Source: an uncultured bacterium (GTDB taxonomy: Bacteria > Bipolaricaulota > Bipolaricaulia > RBG-16-55-9 > DRJF01). From it: a DNA stretch of 51,673 nt. Under the pieces are notes generated by a model that was not told the DNA's origin, did not search any database, and was given only the letters and a program-made list of their open reading frames with translations. A program made the position numbers and the translations under genes. Positions 1-7,527 of the stretch are shown here, piece after piece (the first letter of the stretch is position 1; every line of letters starts with the position of its first letter). Location of the stretch: positions 1-51,673 of the forward strand of contig CAJXGD010000011.1 in the NCBI GenBank assembly GCA_913053845.1, given 5' to 3'.

Positions 1-1
1 C

Positions 2-262
2 ACCGGGATCAAGGGACTGCACGGCTTCACCGTCCTGGCCAGCGTGATTGACAATGCGACTGGAAAAGTCTCTTTCGCCGCGGTCAATCCGTCCGGAGGG
101 GCGACCGGGGGAGCGATTGTGCAGTTCTCGCTGGCGCAGAAGGGGAACGGCTCCGGCACGGTGAAGATTGATGCGAGCAAACTGGTCTTGGGCGATGGCA
201 ATAACAACGCCATCTCGGTGAGCAGTGTCAGCGTAGGCAGCGAGACGATCAGCATCCCGTAA
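2..262 (+). CDS. C-terminal part of a cohesin-like secreted protein (partial)
   Basis: The reading frame is open from the left edge and ends at TAA 260-262, so only the last 86 residues are visible. The segment alternates hydrophobic and polar residues, is rich in G, S, V and N, and has no charged core, as in an extracellular beta-sandwich. Its pattern (inhibitory-looking strand order, VSFAAVNPSG, then TVKIDASKLVLGD near the end) resembles the second half of the cohesin domains encoded at 7524-8606 and 9665-10747. Unlike those, it stops right after the cohesin-like part, with no PKD or C-terminal sorting-like domain. The cohesin assignment is an inference from this resemblance. A hairpin terminator follows at 303-341. 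Confidence 0.6.
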   Translation, partial: TGIKGLHGFTVLASVIDNATGKVSFAAVNPSGGATGGAIVQFSLAQKGNGSGTVKIDASKLVLGDGNNNAISVSSVSVGSETISIP

Positions 263-302
263 GGGGAAAAGCCTCGCCAAGCAGAGGGAATATGAGCACA
301 CG

Positions 303-341
303 CGCAGGCCTCATCGTCCCACGGTGGGGCCTGCGGTTTTC
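303..341 (+). terminator. Rho-independent terminator candidate
   Basis: An 8-bp perfect inverted repeat, CGCAGGCC at 303-310 and GGCCTGCG at 328-335, is followed by a short T-run at 337-340. It lies 40 bases after the stop of the cohesin-like gene and just past the end of the opposing protease gene, so it may serve both directions. Confidence 0.55.
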
Positions 342-344
342 TGA

Positions 345-716
345 CTAGGAATAGGGTATGAGTTCTAAGTTGATGCGAAAGTGCCTGAGAAAGCTTAGAC
401 CAAGTAAGCCGTCCAGGTAACTGCGTGGTGGCAGGTCATGCACCGGAGCCTGCACCTTCTCTGCCTCTTCCCCGCCTAGGCTGAGAGATTTCAGGGTGAC
501 CAGCGGGGCCCTTTCCACACCACTGGCCGTGACCATATCCACCCGCTCCTTCGCCTTTTCCGGCTCATAACCTAAAGCCCCGGCGATCTCCCAGGGGATC
601 ATCGTGTATGTCGCCCCGGTATCCAGAGCCATCCTGGCCGTCTCCAGAACTCGGCCTCTCAGGGTCACATAGACGACTATGACCGGCGCTGCAGGATCAA
701 ACCTTACCCGAGCCAT
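345..716 (-). CDS. Retropepsin-like (clan AA) aspartic protease
   Basis: 123 residues. The catalytic signature DTGA lies at residues 32-35 after a beta-hairpin, and the second family landmark, a GLLGLSFLRHF segment near residues 104-114, closes the domain. This is the size of a single retropepsin lobe, so the active enzyme should be a homodimer. There is no signal peptide, so a cytoplasmic location is likely. Its ATG lies inside the last 20 bases of the small gene at 697-942, so the two are translationally coupled and share the promoter at 965-993. Similar small protease genes next to a short hypothetical gene are common in cyanobacteria and Chloroflexi; substrates are unknown. Confidence 0.8.
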   Translation of the reverse strand: MARVRFDPAAPVIVVYVTLRGRVLETARMALDTGATYTMIPWEIAGALGYEPEKAKERVDMVTASGVERAPLVTLKSLSLGGEEAEKVQAPVHDLPPRSYLDGLLGLSFLRHFRINLELIPYS

Positions 717-942
717 GGCTGGTAAAGGCTACCGCATACCCTTCCTTGGGGATCTCACCGGTATAGAGGGTGCAAACGTGTTTACCTTGCTCGATTTTGC
801 CCAGCCCCTTATAAATCTCATCTCGGCTCTTGCTATGCCGGATCACCTTCACCCTCTTTGGCGCCCCTTCTTCATCCGTCTCTAAGACCTCGGCCAAAAC
901 CCATTCACTTTGGTAAATTTGGGACAGCTCTTCAATCCCCAT
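697..942 (-). CDS. Small conserved protein paired with aspartic protease
   Basis: 81 residues starting at ATG 942. I prefer this start over the upstream in-frame one at 1005 because an AGAGGTG ribosome-binding site sits about 6 bases upstream. The sequence is soluble and charged, beginning MGIEELSQIYQ, with a central basic stretch and no membrane segment. I do not recognise the family. It overlaps the protease gene by 20 bases and must be co-expressed with it, so it could be the protease's substrate, inhibitor or antitoxin-like partner; the palindrome over the promoter suggests the pair is repressor-controlled. Confidence 0.7.
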   Translation of the reverse strand: MGIEELSQIYQSEWVLAEVLETDEEGAPKRVKVIRHSKSRDEIYKGLGKIEQGKHVCTLYTGEIPKEGYAVAFTSHGSGKV

Positions 943-964
943 GGTTTTCACCTCTCTTATTTTC

Positions 965-1000
965 AGTCTAAACGAAGTCATGGGCCACTTCAAGTGGCCC
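965..1000 (-). promoter_or_regulatory. Promoter with palindromic operator for the protease pair
   Basis: On the minus strand a -35 TTGAAG (993-988), a 17-base spacer and a -10 TAGACT (970-965) lie in front of the gene starting at 942. A perfect inverted repeat, GGGCCACTT-C-AAGTGGCCC (982-1000), is centred on the -35 box. A 9-bp dyad there is positioned as a repressor operator. Confidence 0.55.
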
Positions 1001-1026
1001 CGCACGGATAAGGAGCGTCAGGGCCT

Positions 1027-1055
1027 TTGGCCTTTATCGGGGGAATCGCTAAACT
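1027..1055 (+). promoter_or_regulatory. Promoter candidate for the Uma2 gene
   Basis: TTGGCC (1027-1032), a 17-base spacer and TAAACT (1050-1055) precede the ATG at 1075, which has a GGGGTGAT Shine-Dalgarno sequence. Confidence 0.4.
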
Positions 1056-1074
1056 AAAGATGGGGTGATTACTC

Positions 1075-1629
1075 ATGACCCAGCTCGAGACGCCGATCAA
1101 GTTCAGCTACCGAGATTATCAGAACTTGCCCGAGTCGGAGACCAAGCGCTACGAGCTGTTGGAAGGAGAGTTGGTGATGGTCCCAGCGCCCAGTTGGTTT
1201 CACCAGTCGATTGCCGGAACGTTATTCCAGTTGTTGGCTCAATTTGTGAGGGGAAAGGCGCTAGGAGAGGTCCGCTTCGCCCCCTTGGACGTCGTCCTCT
1301 CCGAGGAGGACGTAGTCCAGCCGGACATCCTGTTCGTCTCCAATGAGCGCAGGAGGATCATCCACGAGGATGGCATCCACGGTGCGCCGGACCTCCACAT
1401 CGAGATCCTCTCCCCCACTACCGCCGGGCGCGACCGCACGCTCAAGCGCACCCTCTACGCCCGCCACGGTGTGCGCGAATATTGGCTAGTCGATCCCGAG
1501 ACCAAGACGATTGAGGTGCTCAGGCTGGGACCGCAGGGTTATCAACTGGCCGGGCATTATGAGCGGGGTCAGACGCTGCGCTCGCCGCTCTTGGCCGGTC
1601 TGATCATCCCCTTGGACGAGGTATTTTAA
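1075..1629 (+). CDS. Uma2 family (DUF820) restriction-endonuclease-fold protein
   Basis: 184 residues, the usual Uma2 length. The PD-(D/E)XK landmarks are present: D84 in QPDI, E110 in IEILSP, and the basic residue region at K124 before the conserved YARHGVREYWLVDP segment (residues 128-141). The N-terminal YELLEGELV motif is typical of the family. Uma2 proteins occur in many copies in cyanobacteria, Chloroflexi and related genomes. The fold predicts a nuclease, but the biological role is not established. It is a single gene with its own promoter candidate and GGGGTGA ribosome-binding site, diverging from the protease pair. Confidence 0.85.
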   Translation: MTQLETPIKFSYRDYQNLPESETKRYELLEGELVMVPAPSWFHQSIAGTLFQLLAQFVRGKALGEVRFAPLDVVLSEEDVVQPDILFVSNERRRIIHEDGIHGAPDLHIEILSPTTAGRDRTLKRTLYARHGVREYWLVDPETKTIEVLRLGPQGYQLAGHYERGQTLRSPLLAGLIIPLDEVF

Positions 1630-1690
1630 GCGGCCGGGGCGAAATGGCCGGCAGTACCGTCCCCCGCTGGCGCTCCCGGTCTGAATCGGA

Positions 1691-1709
1691 TATACTAATA
1701 TTCCTCATG
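1691..1709 (+). promoter_or_regulatory. -10 element just upstream of typA (leaderless start candidate)
   Basis: TATACT at 1691-1696 lies exactly 10 bases before the ATG at 1707, and there is no Shine-Dalgarno sequence between them. With transcription starting 6-8 bases after the -10, the mRNA would begin within a few bases of the start codon. No good -35 is visible. Confidence 0.4.
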
Positions 1710-3551
1710 AGCCCAACATCATCCGTTTCTTCTACCTTAACTCGCACCGATATTCGCAATATAGCCATCATTGCCCACGTGGATCATGGCAAGACCACGC
1801 TGGTTGACGCCTTGCTGCGCCAGACCCAAACGCTGAATCCGCGCCGCGAGCCGGTCGAGCGGGTGCTAGATTCGCTCGACTTGGAACGCGAGCGGGGCAT
1901 CACTATCAAGGCCAAGAACGCCAGCATCGTCTATCGGGGGGTTAAGATCAACATCGTAGATACCCCCGGCCACGCCGACTTCGGCGGTGAGGTGGAGCGC
2001 ACCTTGCGCATGGCCGACGGCGTGCTCCTGCTGGTAGATGCCGCCGAAGGCCCACAGCCGCAAACCAAATATGTGCTGCGCAAGGCGCTGGAGCTGGGCT
2101 TGCGGGCCATCGTGGTCTTCAACAAGATAGATCGCCCGGAGGCCAATCTGCCTCAAGTGGAAGAGAAGACGCTGGAGTTGTTCTTCGAGCTGAACGCCTC
2201 CGAGGCCCAACTGGATTACCCGGTGGTCTATACCTCGGCAACCCAGGGCACGGCGACGCGTGATCTCCGCGTGCCCGGCAGCGATCTGGTTCCCCTGTTG
2301 GATGCCATCTTAACTGAGCTGCCCGCGCCGCAGGTTCGGCTGGATGAGCCGGCGCAGTTGCTCGTCTTGGCGCTGGAGGCCAACAGCTATTTGGGCAAGC
2401 TGGGCGTGGGCAAGCTGGAGGCCGGCCGACTGCGCAAAGGGCAACGGGTGATGCAGATCCGTGCTGACGACAGGCGCACGGTGGGCACGGTCACTGAGCT
2501 GCTCGTTTTCCAGGGGTTAAAACGTCTGCCGGTCGAGCAGGTCGAGGCCGGGGAGATCGTCGCCGTGGCCGGTCTGGGCACGATCGGCATCGGCGAGACG
2601 ATCAGCGACGCCGCGCAGCCCCGCAGACTCAAGCCGGTGCAGATAGATGAGCCCACGGTGCGGATGACCTTTGGGGTCAACACCTCACCCTTCGCCGGTC
2701 GCGAGGGCTCCTATGGCGGCTCACGGCTGCTGCGCGAGCGGCTGCTCAAGGAGACAGAGACCAATGTCAGCTTGCAGGTGACACTCACCGATGCCCCCGA
2801 TCGTTTCCTGGTCGCCGGCCGCGGCGAGCTGCACTTGGCAGTTTTGATCGAGACGATGCGCCGCGAGGGCTTTGAGCTGCAGGTCTCCCAGCCGGAGGTG
2901 GTGCTCAAAGAGGTCGCCGACCGGCTCTGCGAGCCGGTGGAGTTGCTGACCATCGAGGTGCCCGCTCGCTACGAAGGGGTGATCATGGAGGAGCTGGGCG
3001 AGCGTCGGGCCAATTGGCAGGAGATGCAGCCCACCGCGCATGGCACCGTTCATTACACCTTCCAGATCGCCACCCGCAACCTGATCGGTCTGGGCAGCGC
3101 TCTGCTCAGCCGCACCAACGGGACGGCCATTCTCTATCATCGCTTCGATTCCTATCAGCCGATCCGAGATAAGCGCACCCGGCGGGTGCACGGCTCGTTG
3201 GTCTCGATGATGAACGGGATGACTACCACCTATGCGCTCTACAACTTGCAGGAGCGCGGCACGCTCTTCGTGGGACCAGGCGTCAGCGTCTACAATGGTA
3301 TGGTGATTGGCCAACATGCCCGTGATAAAGATCTGGAGATTAATCCCACCAAAACCAAGCAACTGACCAATATGCGGGCGGCCGGCTCGGACGAGAGCCT
3401 GATCCTCGACCCGCCGAGGCGGATGAGCTTGGATGCCGCGCTGGAGTACATCGGTCCGGATGAGCTGGTGGAAGTTACCCCCCGGAGCCTGCGCCTGCGC
3501 AAGCGCCATCTCGACCCGCATCAGCGCAAGCGCAGTTTACGCCAGCCTTGA
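1707..3551 (+). CDS. typA: Translational GTPase TypA/BipA
   Basis: 614 residues from ATG 1707, matching BipA length (about 605-615). I reject the upstream in-frame start at 1644 because it would add 21 poorly structured residues and place the -10 element inside the gene. GTPase motifs: AHVDHGKTT (23-31), RERGIT (61-66), DTPGH (85-89) and NKID (139-142); EF-G-like domain II, domain III and V regions follow, and the BipA-specific C-terminal domain ends in a basic tail. BipA is a ribosome-binding GTPase that helps 50S assembly and growth under stress. No terminator is obvious after the gene. Confidence 0.95.
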   Translation: MSPTSSVSSTLTRTDIRNIAIIAHVDHGKTTLVDALLRQTQTLNPRREPVERVLDSLDLERERGITIKAKNASIVYRGVKINIVDTPGHADFGGEVERTLRMADGVLLLVDAAEGPQPQTKYVLRKALELGLRAIVVFNKIDRPEANLPQVEEKTLELFFELNASEAQLDYPVVYTSATQGTATRDLRVPGSDLVPLLDAILTELPAPQVRLDEPAQLLVLALEANSYLGKLGVGKLEAGRLRKGQRVMQIRADDRRTVGTVTELLVFQGLKRLPVEQVEAGEIVAVAGLGTIGIGETISDAAQPRRLKPVQIDEPTVRMTFGVNTSPFAGREGSYGGSRLLRERLLKETETNVSLQVTLTDAPDRFLVAGRGELHLAVLIETMRREGFELQVSQPEVVLKEVADRLCEPVELLTIEVPARYEGVIMEELGERRANWQEMQPTAHGTVHYTFQIATRNLIGLGSALLSRTNGTAILYHRFDSYQPIRDKRTRRVHGSLVSMMNGMTTTYALYNLQERGTLFVGPGVSVYNGMVIGQHARDKDLEINPTKTKQLTNMRAAGSDESLILDPPRRMSLDAALEYIGPDELVEVTPRSLRLRKRHLDPHQRKRSLRQP

Positions 3552-3701
3552 GGATGAGGGATTTTACGCTGTAGTACGGTGAAGGACCTCTTCTAAATGC
3601 CGAAGTGACCAAACAGGATAAACCCAGACCTGTAGGGGCTTTGAGAGTATACCCGGACAAAACACGCATTCTCTACTAATTAAAGCTGACCTCCCTAGTA
3701 C

Positions 3702-3731
3702 TTGACAAACTCAGCGCATCTGATCTATACT
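3702..3731 (+). promoter_or_regulatory. Strong sigma-70 type promoter
   Basis: TTGACA (3702-3707), an 18-base spacer and TATACT (3726-3731). It points at the small membrane ORF and the PLD-like gene. Confidence 0.65.
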
Positions 3732-3794
3732 GCAAAAAGCGATCATATCAGGCAGCCGGCTGGGGGGTAATAGCCGGGGAAGTGCTTCACTGGG

Positions 3795-3935
3795 ATGAGC
3801 ATGATGGTATTCTACCTTTGGTTGATCGCCGGGCTAGCTTTGCTGGTCACGGAGATGATCACCGGCGGATGGGAGGAGAACGGGCGGGCTGTCGGCGGTC
3901 CAGTGCAGCTCAAGCGCTTGGGGGCAGGACGCTAA
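3795..3935 (+). CDS. Small hydrophobic protein, NfeD-like N-terminal fragment
   Basis: 46 residues, ATG at 3795 with alternative ATGs at 3801 and 3804. Residues 4-22 form one membrane segment (VFYLWLIAGLALLVTEM), followed by a G-rich polar tail. The segment looks like the first transmembrane helix of NfeD-family proteins, so this may be a remnant of such a gene rather than a complete one. It lies 64 bases after a strong promoter and 98 bases upstream of the PLD-like gene. No strong ribosome-binding site was found, so the coding status is uncertain. Confidence 0.35.
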   Translation: MSMMVFYLWLIAGLALLVTEMITGGWEENGRAVGGPVQLKRLGAGR

Positions 3936-4033
3936 GCCTGTCAGCCCATTTGGAGAAAACGGCTTTCAGTGCTACTCTTATGATGTCGTGAGAGACTTCA
4001 GCTTCCTGTGAGGCTGAGAAAAGGGGTGGGAAT

Positions 4034-4663
4034 ATGAAGGCTGTACTGTTGGTAGCGGGTGGTGTTCTTGTCTTCACCGTAGCGATCCTGTTGGGGTTCT
4101 TCTTCTCCGGGCAGTCGGGAGGTACACCTGATCAGGCCTACTTTACGACACCGGATAATCGGACTCCCGAGCGTGAGGCGGAGCTACGTAACTGCAAGGG
4201 GGTCAGTAACCCTCAAACACCGGTGTGTGCGACGATTCGGGAGATCAACAGTGCGAAGAAGGTGGTCTATATTGCAATGTACGAATCTCTGGACAACAAT
4301 CACCTTCTGGGTCAGGATGCCAGGAAGCAAATACTCGATGCGATCGGGGCTAAGTCGAAGACTGTCAATATATACATGAGAGAGGATGATCGTTTCCAGA
4401 CCCCCTCGCATAAGCTCACTGTCTGTTATGGTAATAGCGGTAGTGATAGTGGGATCATGCACGACAAGTTCTTGGTGATTGACCATCAGGTGGTAATCAC
4501 CGGTTCCCTCAACTGGAATGCATCTTCTATCCAGGATAACGATGAAAACATCGTGATTATCAGAGACAAAGGGGTTGCCAAGAAGTATGAGCAAAGGTTC
4601 CAGGGTATGTGGGAATCCAAACACGCTCAGAAGCCAAAGGACTGTCCATCGTGGGGTGGGTAA
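4034..4663 (+). CDS. Membrane-anchored phospholipase D-like (single HKD) protein
   Basis: 209 residues. Residues 4-25 form an N-terminal membrane anchor or uncleaved signal, so the catalytic part should face the periplasm. One HKD motif is present: H143, K145 and D150 (IMHDKFLVID), followed by the usual GSLNWN (157-162) and a DNDEN stretch. One HKD per chain is typical of Nuc-type endonucleases and bacterial mini-PLDs that act as dimers on nucleic acid or phospholipid. Two cysteines (C54, C65) and C131/C204 could form disulfides outside the cytoplasm. The start has a GGGGTGGG ribosome-binding site. Transcription probably begins at the promoter at 3702. Confidence 0.8.
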   Translation: MKAVLLVAGGVLVFTVAILLGFFFSGQSGGTPDQAYFTTPDNRTPEREAELRNCKGVSNPQTPVCATIREINSAKKVVYIAMYESLDNNHLLGQDARKQILDAIGAKSKTVNIYMREDDRFQTPSHKLTVCYGNSGSDSGIMHDKFLVIDHQVVITGSLNWNASSIQDNDENIVIIRDKGVAKKYEQRFQGMWESKHAQKPKDCPSWGG

Positions 4664-4672
4664 GGTGACTAA

Positions 4673-5354
4673 ATGAGCAGCCATAAATGGCTCTGAGCCT
4701 TGCTTCTTCTAGCCTCGGTTACCCTGGTACTGTCCATCTGGAAACCTGCTCCGCAGCCACCGGCGCTCGTGCAATCGGTGGCACCGCAAGCACCGAGCGC
4801 CACTGAGCAAACCCAGGCCCCGGCCAAGCCTGAGAAGCCGTCGGAGCCCAAAGTGAAGGACAGCATAAGCGTACCGGCGCAAGCTCAAGCTGAGTGCACG
4901 GTGACGGTCCAACCAGGCGAGTCAATCCAGGCAACAATCGATCAATCACAAGAGGGCGCGGTGATCTGCTTGGCAGAAGGTTGGACCTATTTCCTCCAGC
5001 TCAGCACCTCTGGAGGTCCTCTTCGATGGCTCAAGCTCCTATGATCCTGATGGAGAGATTGTCGGCTACAAATGAGACTTTGGCGATGGCAGCAGTGACA
5101 CCGGCAAGACCGTTTCACATGTCTATCAAGCTCAGGACACCTTCGCGGCCAAGTTGACAGTGGTTGACGATAAAGGAGCCAAAGGCACCGATAGTGTCAC
5201 AATCAACGTTGGAGAAGGAACTCCATCTCCCGGACCAGCCAAGGGGAAGATCACCTTTATTCGTAATGATAACAGCTCCGATCAAGAGTTTAATCTTACA
5301 CTTGACATAATCGGTAAGTCACATCATAATTCCGTCGGTAGAAGAGGTGAATGA
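4673..5354 (+). pseudogene. Decayed gene for a secreted beta-helix/PKD surface protein
   Basis: An ATG at 4673 with an AGGTGA ribosome-binding site starts 9 bases after the PLD gene, but TGA at 4694-4696 stops it after MSSHKWL. The same frame then continues through a signal-peptide-like core (ALLLLASVTLVLS), a P/A/Q-rich linker and a beta-helix opening (VQPGESIQATIDQS) to about 4979. A different frame then encodes a PKD domain: LFDGSSSYDPDG, then TGA at 5073-5075 exactly where PKD domains have Trp before DFGDG, then HVYQAQDTF and LTVVDDKGAKGTDS. The gene ends in unrelated sequence at 5354, overlapping vapB. Two nonsense codons plus a frameshift make this a pseudogene. Confidence 0.75.
5302..5330 (+). 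promoter_or_regulatory. Promoter of the vapBC module
   Basis: TTGACA (5302-5307), a 17-base spacer and CATAAT (5325-5330), 27 bases before the antitoxin start. It lies within the tail of the preceding pseudogene. Confidence 0.55.
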
Positions 5355-5356
5355 CA

Positions 5357-5611
5357 ATGCCGATGATGACCGTCTCTTCCAAGGGTCAAGTGGTGATCCC
5401 TCGAGCGATCAGGGAGAAGCTCAACCTGGCCAAGGGAACCAAGCTAGAGGTGCTGGAGCTGAATGGCGAGATCGTCTTGATCCGGCTGCCCGACAACCCG
5501 CTGAACTCCCTACGGGGGATGTTTAAGGCCAAGCGCCCTATTGCGGAGATGCGGGCCTGGGTGAAAGAGGAAGATCGCCGGCTGGGAGGGCGAGGCCCGG
5601 CCAGTCCATGA
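5357..5611 (+). CDS. vapB: AbrB/MazE-type antitoxin of a VapBC module
   Basis: 84 residues. I choose the ATG at 5357 because GAGGTG lies 7 bases upstream; ATG 5351 is too close to it. Residues 3-40 form an AbrB-type swapped-hairpin DNA-binding domain (VSSKGQVVIPRAIREKL, then KLEVLELNGEIVLIRL). The C-terminal half (RGMFKAKRPIAEMRAWV) should wrap the toxin. Such antitoxins neutralise the toxin and repress the operon. The stop overlaps the toxin start in an ATGA arrangement. Confidence 0.85.
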   Translation: MPMMTVSSKGQVVIPRAIREKLNLAKGTKLEVLELNGEIVLIRLPDNPLNSLRGMFKAKRPIAEMRAWVKEEDRRLGGRGPASP

Positions 5612-6012
5612 GTGGCTATGTGCTCGATGCCTCGGCGATCTTGGCCTACATTTATGACGAGCCGGGCGCCGAGCGAGTTAAGGCGCTCTTCAGCGACAAG
5701 GGGCTCAAGCTCTATCTGAACGCGGCCACGCTGGGGGAGGTCTTTTATGACCTGATGGCCGAGGAGGGCAAGGAGGCTGCCCTGCGGGCCTTGGCCCTCC
5801 TGCGAAACGTGGGGATTGAGATCATTCCTCTTGATGAGGAGCTGGCTTTGAGCACGGCCGACCTTAAGGGATTCTCCGGAATTCCCTATGTGGACGGGAT
5901 GGCCGCCGCCACGGCGCTGCAGTACCAGGCGACCCTGGTCACCGTTGATCCCGACTTTGAGCGGCTAGCAGATCGCATCGAGATTGAATGGCTCACTCGC
6001 GACTCTGACTGA
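5608..6012 (+). CDS. vapC: PIN-domain ribonuclease toxin VapC
   Basis: 134 residues. The PIN acidic residues are all present: D7 (LDASAIL), E44 (LGEVFYD), D96 (PYVDGMAAATAL) and D114 (TVDPDF). VapC toxins are Mg-dependent RNases that usually cut tRNA or rRNA. ATGA overlap with the AbrB-type antitoxin upstream gives coupled translation. The domain is intact, so the module looks functional. Confidence 0.88.
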   Translation: MSGYVLDASAILAYIYDEPGAERVKALFSDKGLKLYLNAATLGEVFYDLMAEEGKEAALRALALLRNVGIEIIPLDEELALSTADLKGFSGIPYVDGMAAATALQYQATLVTVDPDFERLADRIEIEWLTRDSD

Positions 6013-6084
6013 TGAACTGGCCAAGACCCGCCAGCAGCAACTCCGGGCCTTGATCCGCGGAGGCTTGCGGATCAGACGCTGGTA

Positions 6085-6270
6085 GGCGCTCCGGATTGCG
6101 CTGCTGGGGTGGTGAAGGGTACTTTCAAGACCATCGAGACGGTCAGCGACCAGTACATTATCGGAGAGATGGCCTTGCCAAATCTGCCGGACTATGCACA
6201 TCCTCACGTCTACGTTTCCAGCTATACAATAGTTGGGAGAATGCAACCTCCCATCTTGCTGTCATATTGA
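6085..6270 (+). pseudogene. Remnant of a surface-protein gene
   Basis: A frame without start codon context reads VVKGTFKTIETVSDQYIIGE followed by MALPNLPDYAHPHVYVSS and stops at TGA 6268-6270. The composition and the pattern 'YIIGxxxLPxxPxxxxxHVYV' recall a repeat seen in secreted archaeal and bacterial surface proteins (from memory, unverified). No start, no ribosome-binding site and no continuation were found, so I treat it as a fragment. It may derive from the same locus as the pseudogene at 4673-5354. Confidence 0.35.
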
Positions 6271-6286
6271 TCTACCAGACGGGCAA

Positions 6287-6418
6287 ATGAATAGATCAAT
6301 GATTTGGCTGCTCGCTGCCTTACTAAGCGGAATGGTGCTCATTTTAGAACAAACCCCGGAGATCGGCTCTCTCGGTTACCTGGGGATCGCCCGGCGGCTG
6401 AAGCCGCGGGCTTGGTGA
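6287..6418 (+). pseudogene. Truncated signal-peptide fragment running into a hairpin repeat
   Basis: 43 residues from ATG 6287: a hydrophobic start (MNRSMIWLLAALLSGMVLIL) then EQTPEIGSLGYLGIA, after which the frame enters the hairpin repeat and reads RRLKPRAW before TGA. It looks like the 5' end of an exported-protein gene cut off by the repeat. No mature domain is left. Confidence 0.35.
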
Positions 6419-6471
6419 TACGAAGCCTGCGGAGGCAGGCTTAGCAGCTAGAAGTCCGCCCCTTCAGGGGC
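6389..6471. repeat. Cluster of three GC-rich hairpins
   Basis: Three adjacent inverted repeats: an imperfect one at 6389-6411; a perfect 8-bp stem AAGCCTGC (6423-6430) / GCAGGCTT (6435-6442) with loop GGAG; and GCCCC (6458-6462) / GGGGC (6467-6471) with loop TTCA. Such hairpin strings recur as dispersed, non-coding repeats in several bacterial phyla. Here they separate gene debris from the end of the barrel-protein operon and could stop transcription arriving from the right. Confidence 0.5.
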
Positions 6472-6504
6472 CGGGTTTCTCACGAAACCTGCACATTGCG
6501 TTAG

Positions 6505-7527
6505 CTAATCTTTCAGACCCGGACAGTACCCGCCGCGCAGCAGGCAGAGCAGGGTGGAGGTGTTGAAGTGCGCCCCCAGCGAGAAGCGTGAGCTGCCCCC
6601 TAGCCGAGGATGCGAGATGAAGGCGTATTGCAGACTGAAATTCTGATAAGCAATCCCTAAGCCCGCCGTAAAAGAAAAGACGTTTCCGGTGGTCTGTGCC
6701 CCCAAGCGCAGTGCCAGCTCTTCCAGGCCCAGGCGCATCAGGTCCGCCCGCCGCAGATGCCACTCTCCTCCCAAGTGCAGGTCGCCGCTGGTCTCCAGGT
6801 CGAGGGCCAGCGTCAGGTCGGGCGTAAGGTCCGCCGAGAGGCCCAGCCGCGCCCCCAGCGCCCAGGGCTCGCAGTGGCCTGAGCCTGAGCAGAGGGGCAA
6901 GCCGATCAGATTCTCAACCAACAGGCCCAGCCGCAAGGCGCGCAACTGGACAGGACCTAGGGTTAGCCGGCGCAGCTCGAGCAGCAGTGCCGGAGCCAGC
7001 GAGAAGCCGATCCCGTTGCCGGCCGGCGGTGAGCTCACGGAGAGAAACTTGAACTGCCCGCCCAGCGACAGGGGCAGATCGCCGCCAAATAAATCGCTCC
7101 AGCGGTAGCCCGCTCCGGCGATCAGCCCGAAATTGCCATAGTCGAATTGGCCCTGCGGCCGGCCCGCCTCGTCGGTGCGGGCGATGCCGCCCACCCGCAG
7201 GCTGAAGAGGGCGATCCCCAGATGCGGCGCGGCCAGGGCGACCGAGCCGTCAAGCGCGCGACCGAAGCGGCTCTCGAAGAGCGAGCTGAAGTGGAAACCG
7301 GCCAAGCTGGCCAAGCCGGCCGGATTGTAGAGCAGCGCGTTCTCATCGTCGGCCAGGCCTGTAAAGGCGCCTCCCATGCCCGGCGGTCGCGCTCCCATGC
7401 CCAGATCGAACAGGCTCACCAGGCTCTGGGCCTGGGCCGGAGCTGCGGGCCAACTCACAGTCCCCAGCAGGAGCAGGCCGAGCAAGGGCAAAAGCATCAG
7501 CGGCCGGCATTTTAAAAGCTTCCTCAT
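6505..7527 (-). CDS. PorV/PorQ-like outer-membrane beta-barrel protein (copy 1)
   Basis: 340 residues with a Sec signal peptide (hydrophobic core 11-23, cleavage likely after AQAQS near 35). The family signature MGGAFTGLADDENALLYNPA lies at residues 51-70, followed by many alternating amphipathic strands typical of a 14-stranded FadL/PorV-like barrel. PorV in Bacteroidetes carries cargo of the type IX secretion system to the surface. A T9SS link here is inference. The gene overlaps the upstream cohesin-PKD gene by 4 bases (ATGA), so one protein of each kind is made together. Paralogue of the gene at 8712-9668. Confidence 0.8.
   Translation of the reverse strand: MRKLLKCRPLMLLPLLGLLLLGTVSWPAAPAQAQSLVSLFDLGMGARPPGMGGAFTGLADDENALLYNPAGLASLAGFHFSSLFESRFGRALDGSVALAAPHLGIALFSLRVGGIARTDEAGRPQGQFDYGNFGLIAGAGYRWSDLFGGDLPLSLGGQFKFLSVSSPPAGNGIGFSLAPALLLELRRLTLGPVQLRALRLGLLVENLIGLPLCSGSGHCEPWALGARLGLSADLTPDLTLALDLETSGDLHLGGEWHLRRADLMRLGLEELALRLGAQTTGNVFSFTAGLGIAYQNFSLQYAFISHPRLGGSSRFSLGAHFNTSTLLCLLRGGYCPGLKD

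Noticed and set aside
4673..5354. UGA read as tryptophan (alternative genetic code) to rescue the PKD/beta-helix gene
   Set aside because: Many intact genes here end in TGA (rpoC, map, rpsM, rplR and others), often in ATGA overlaps, and the gene also has a frameshift.
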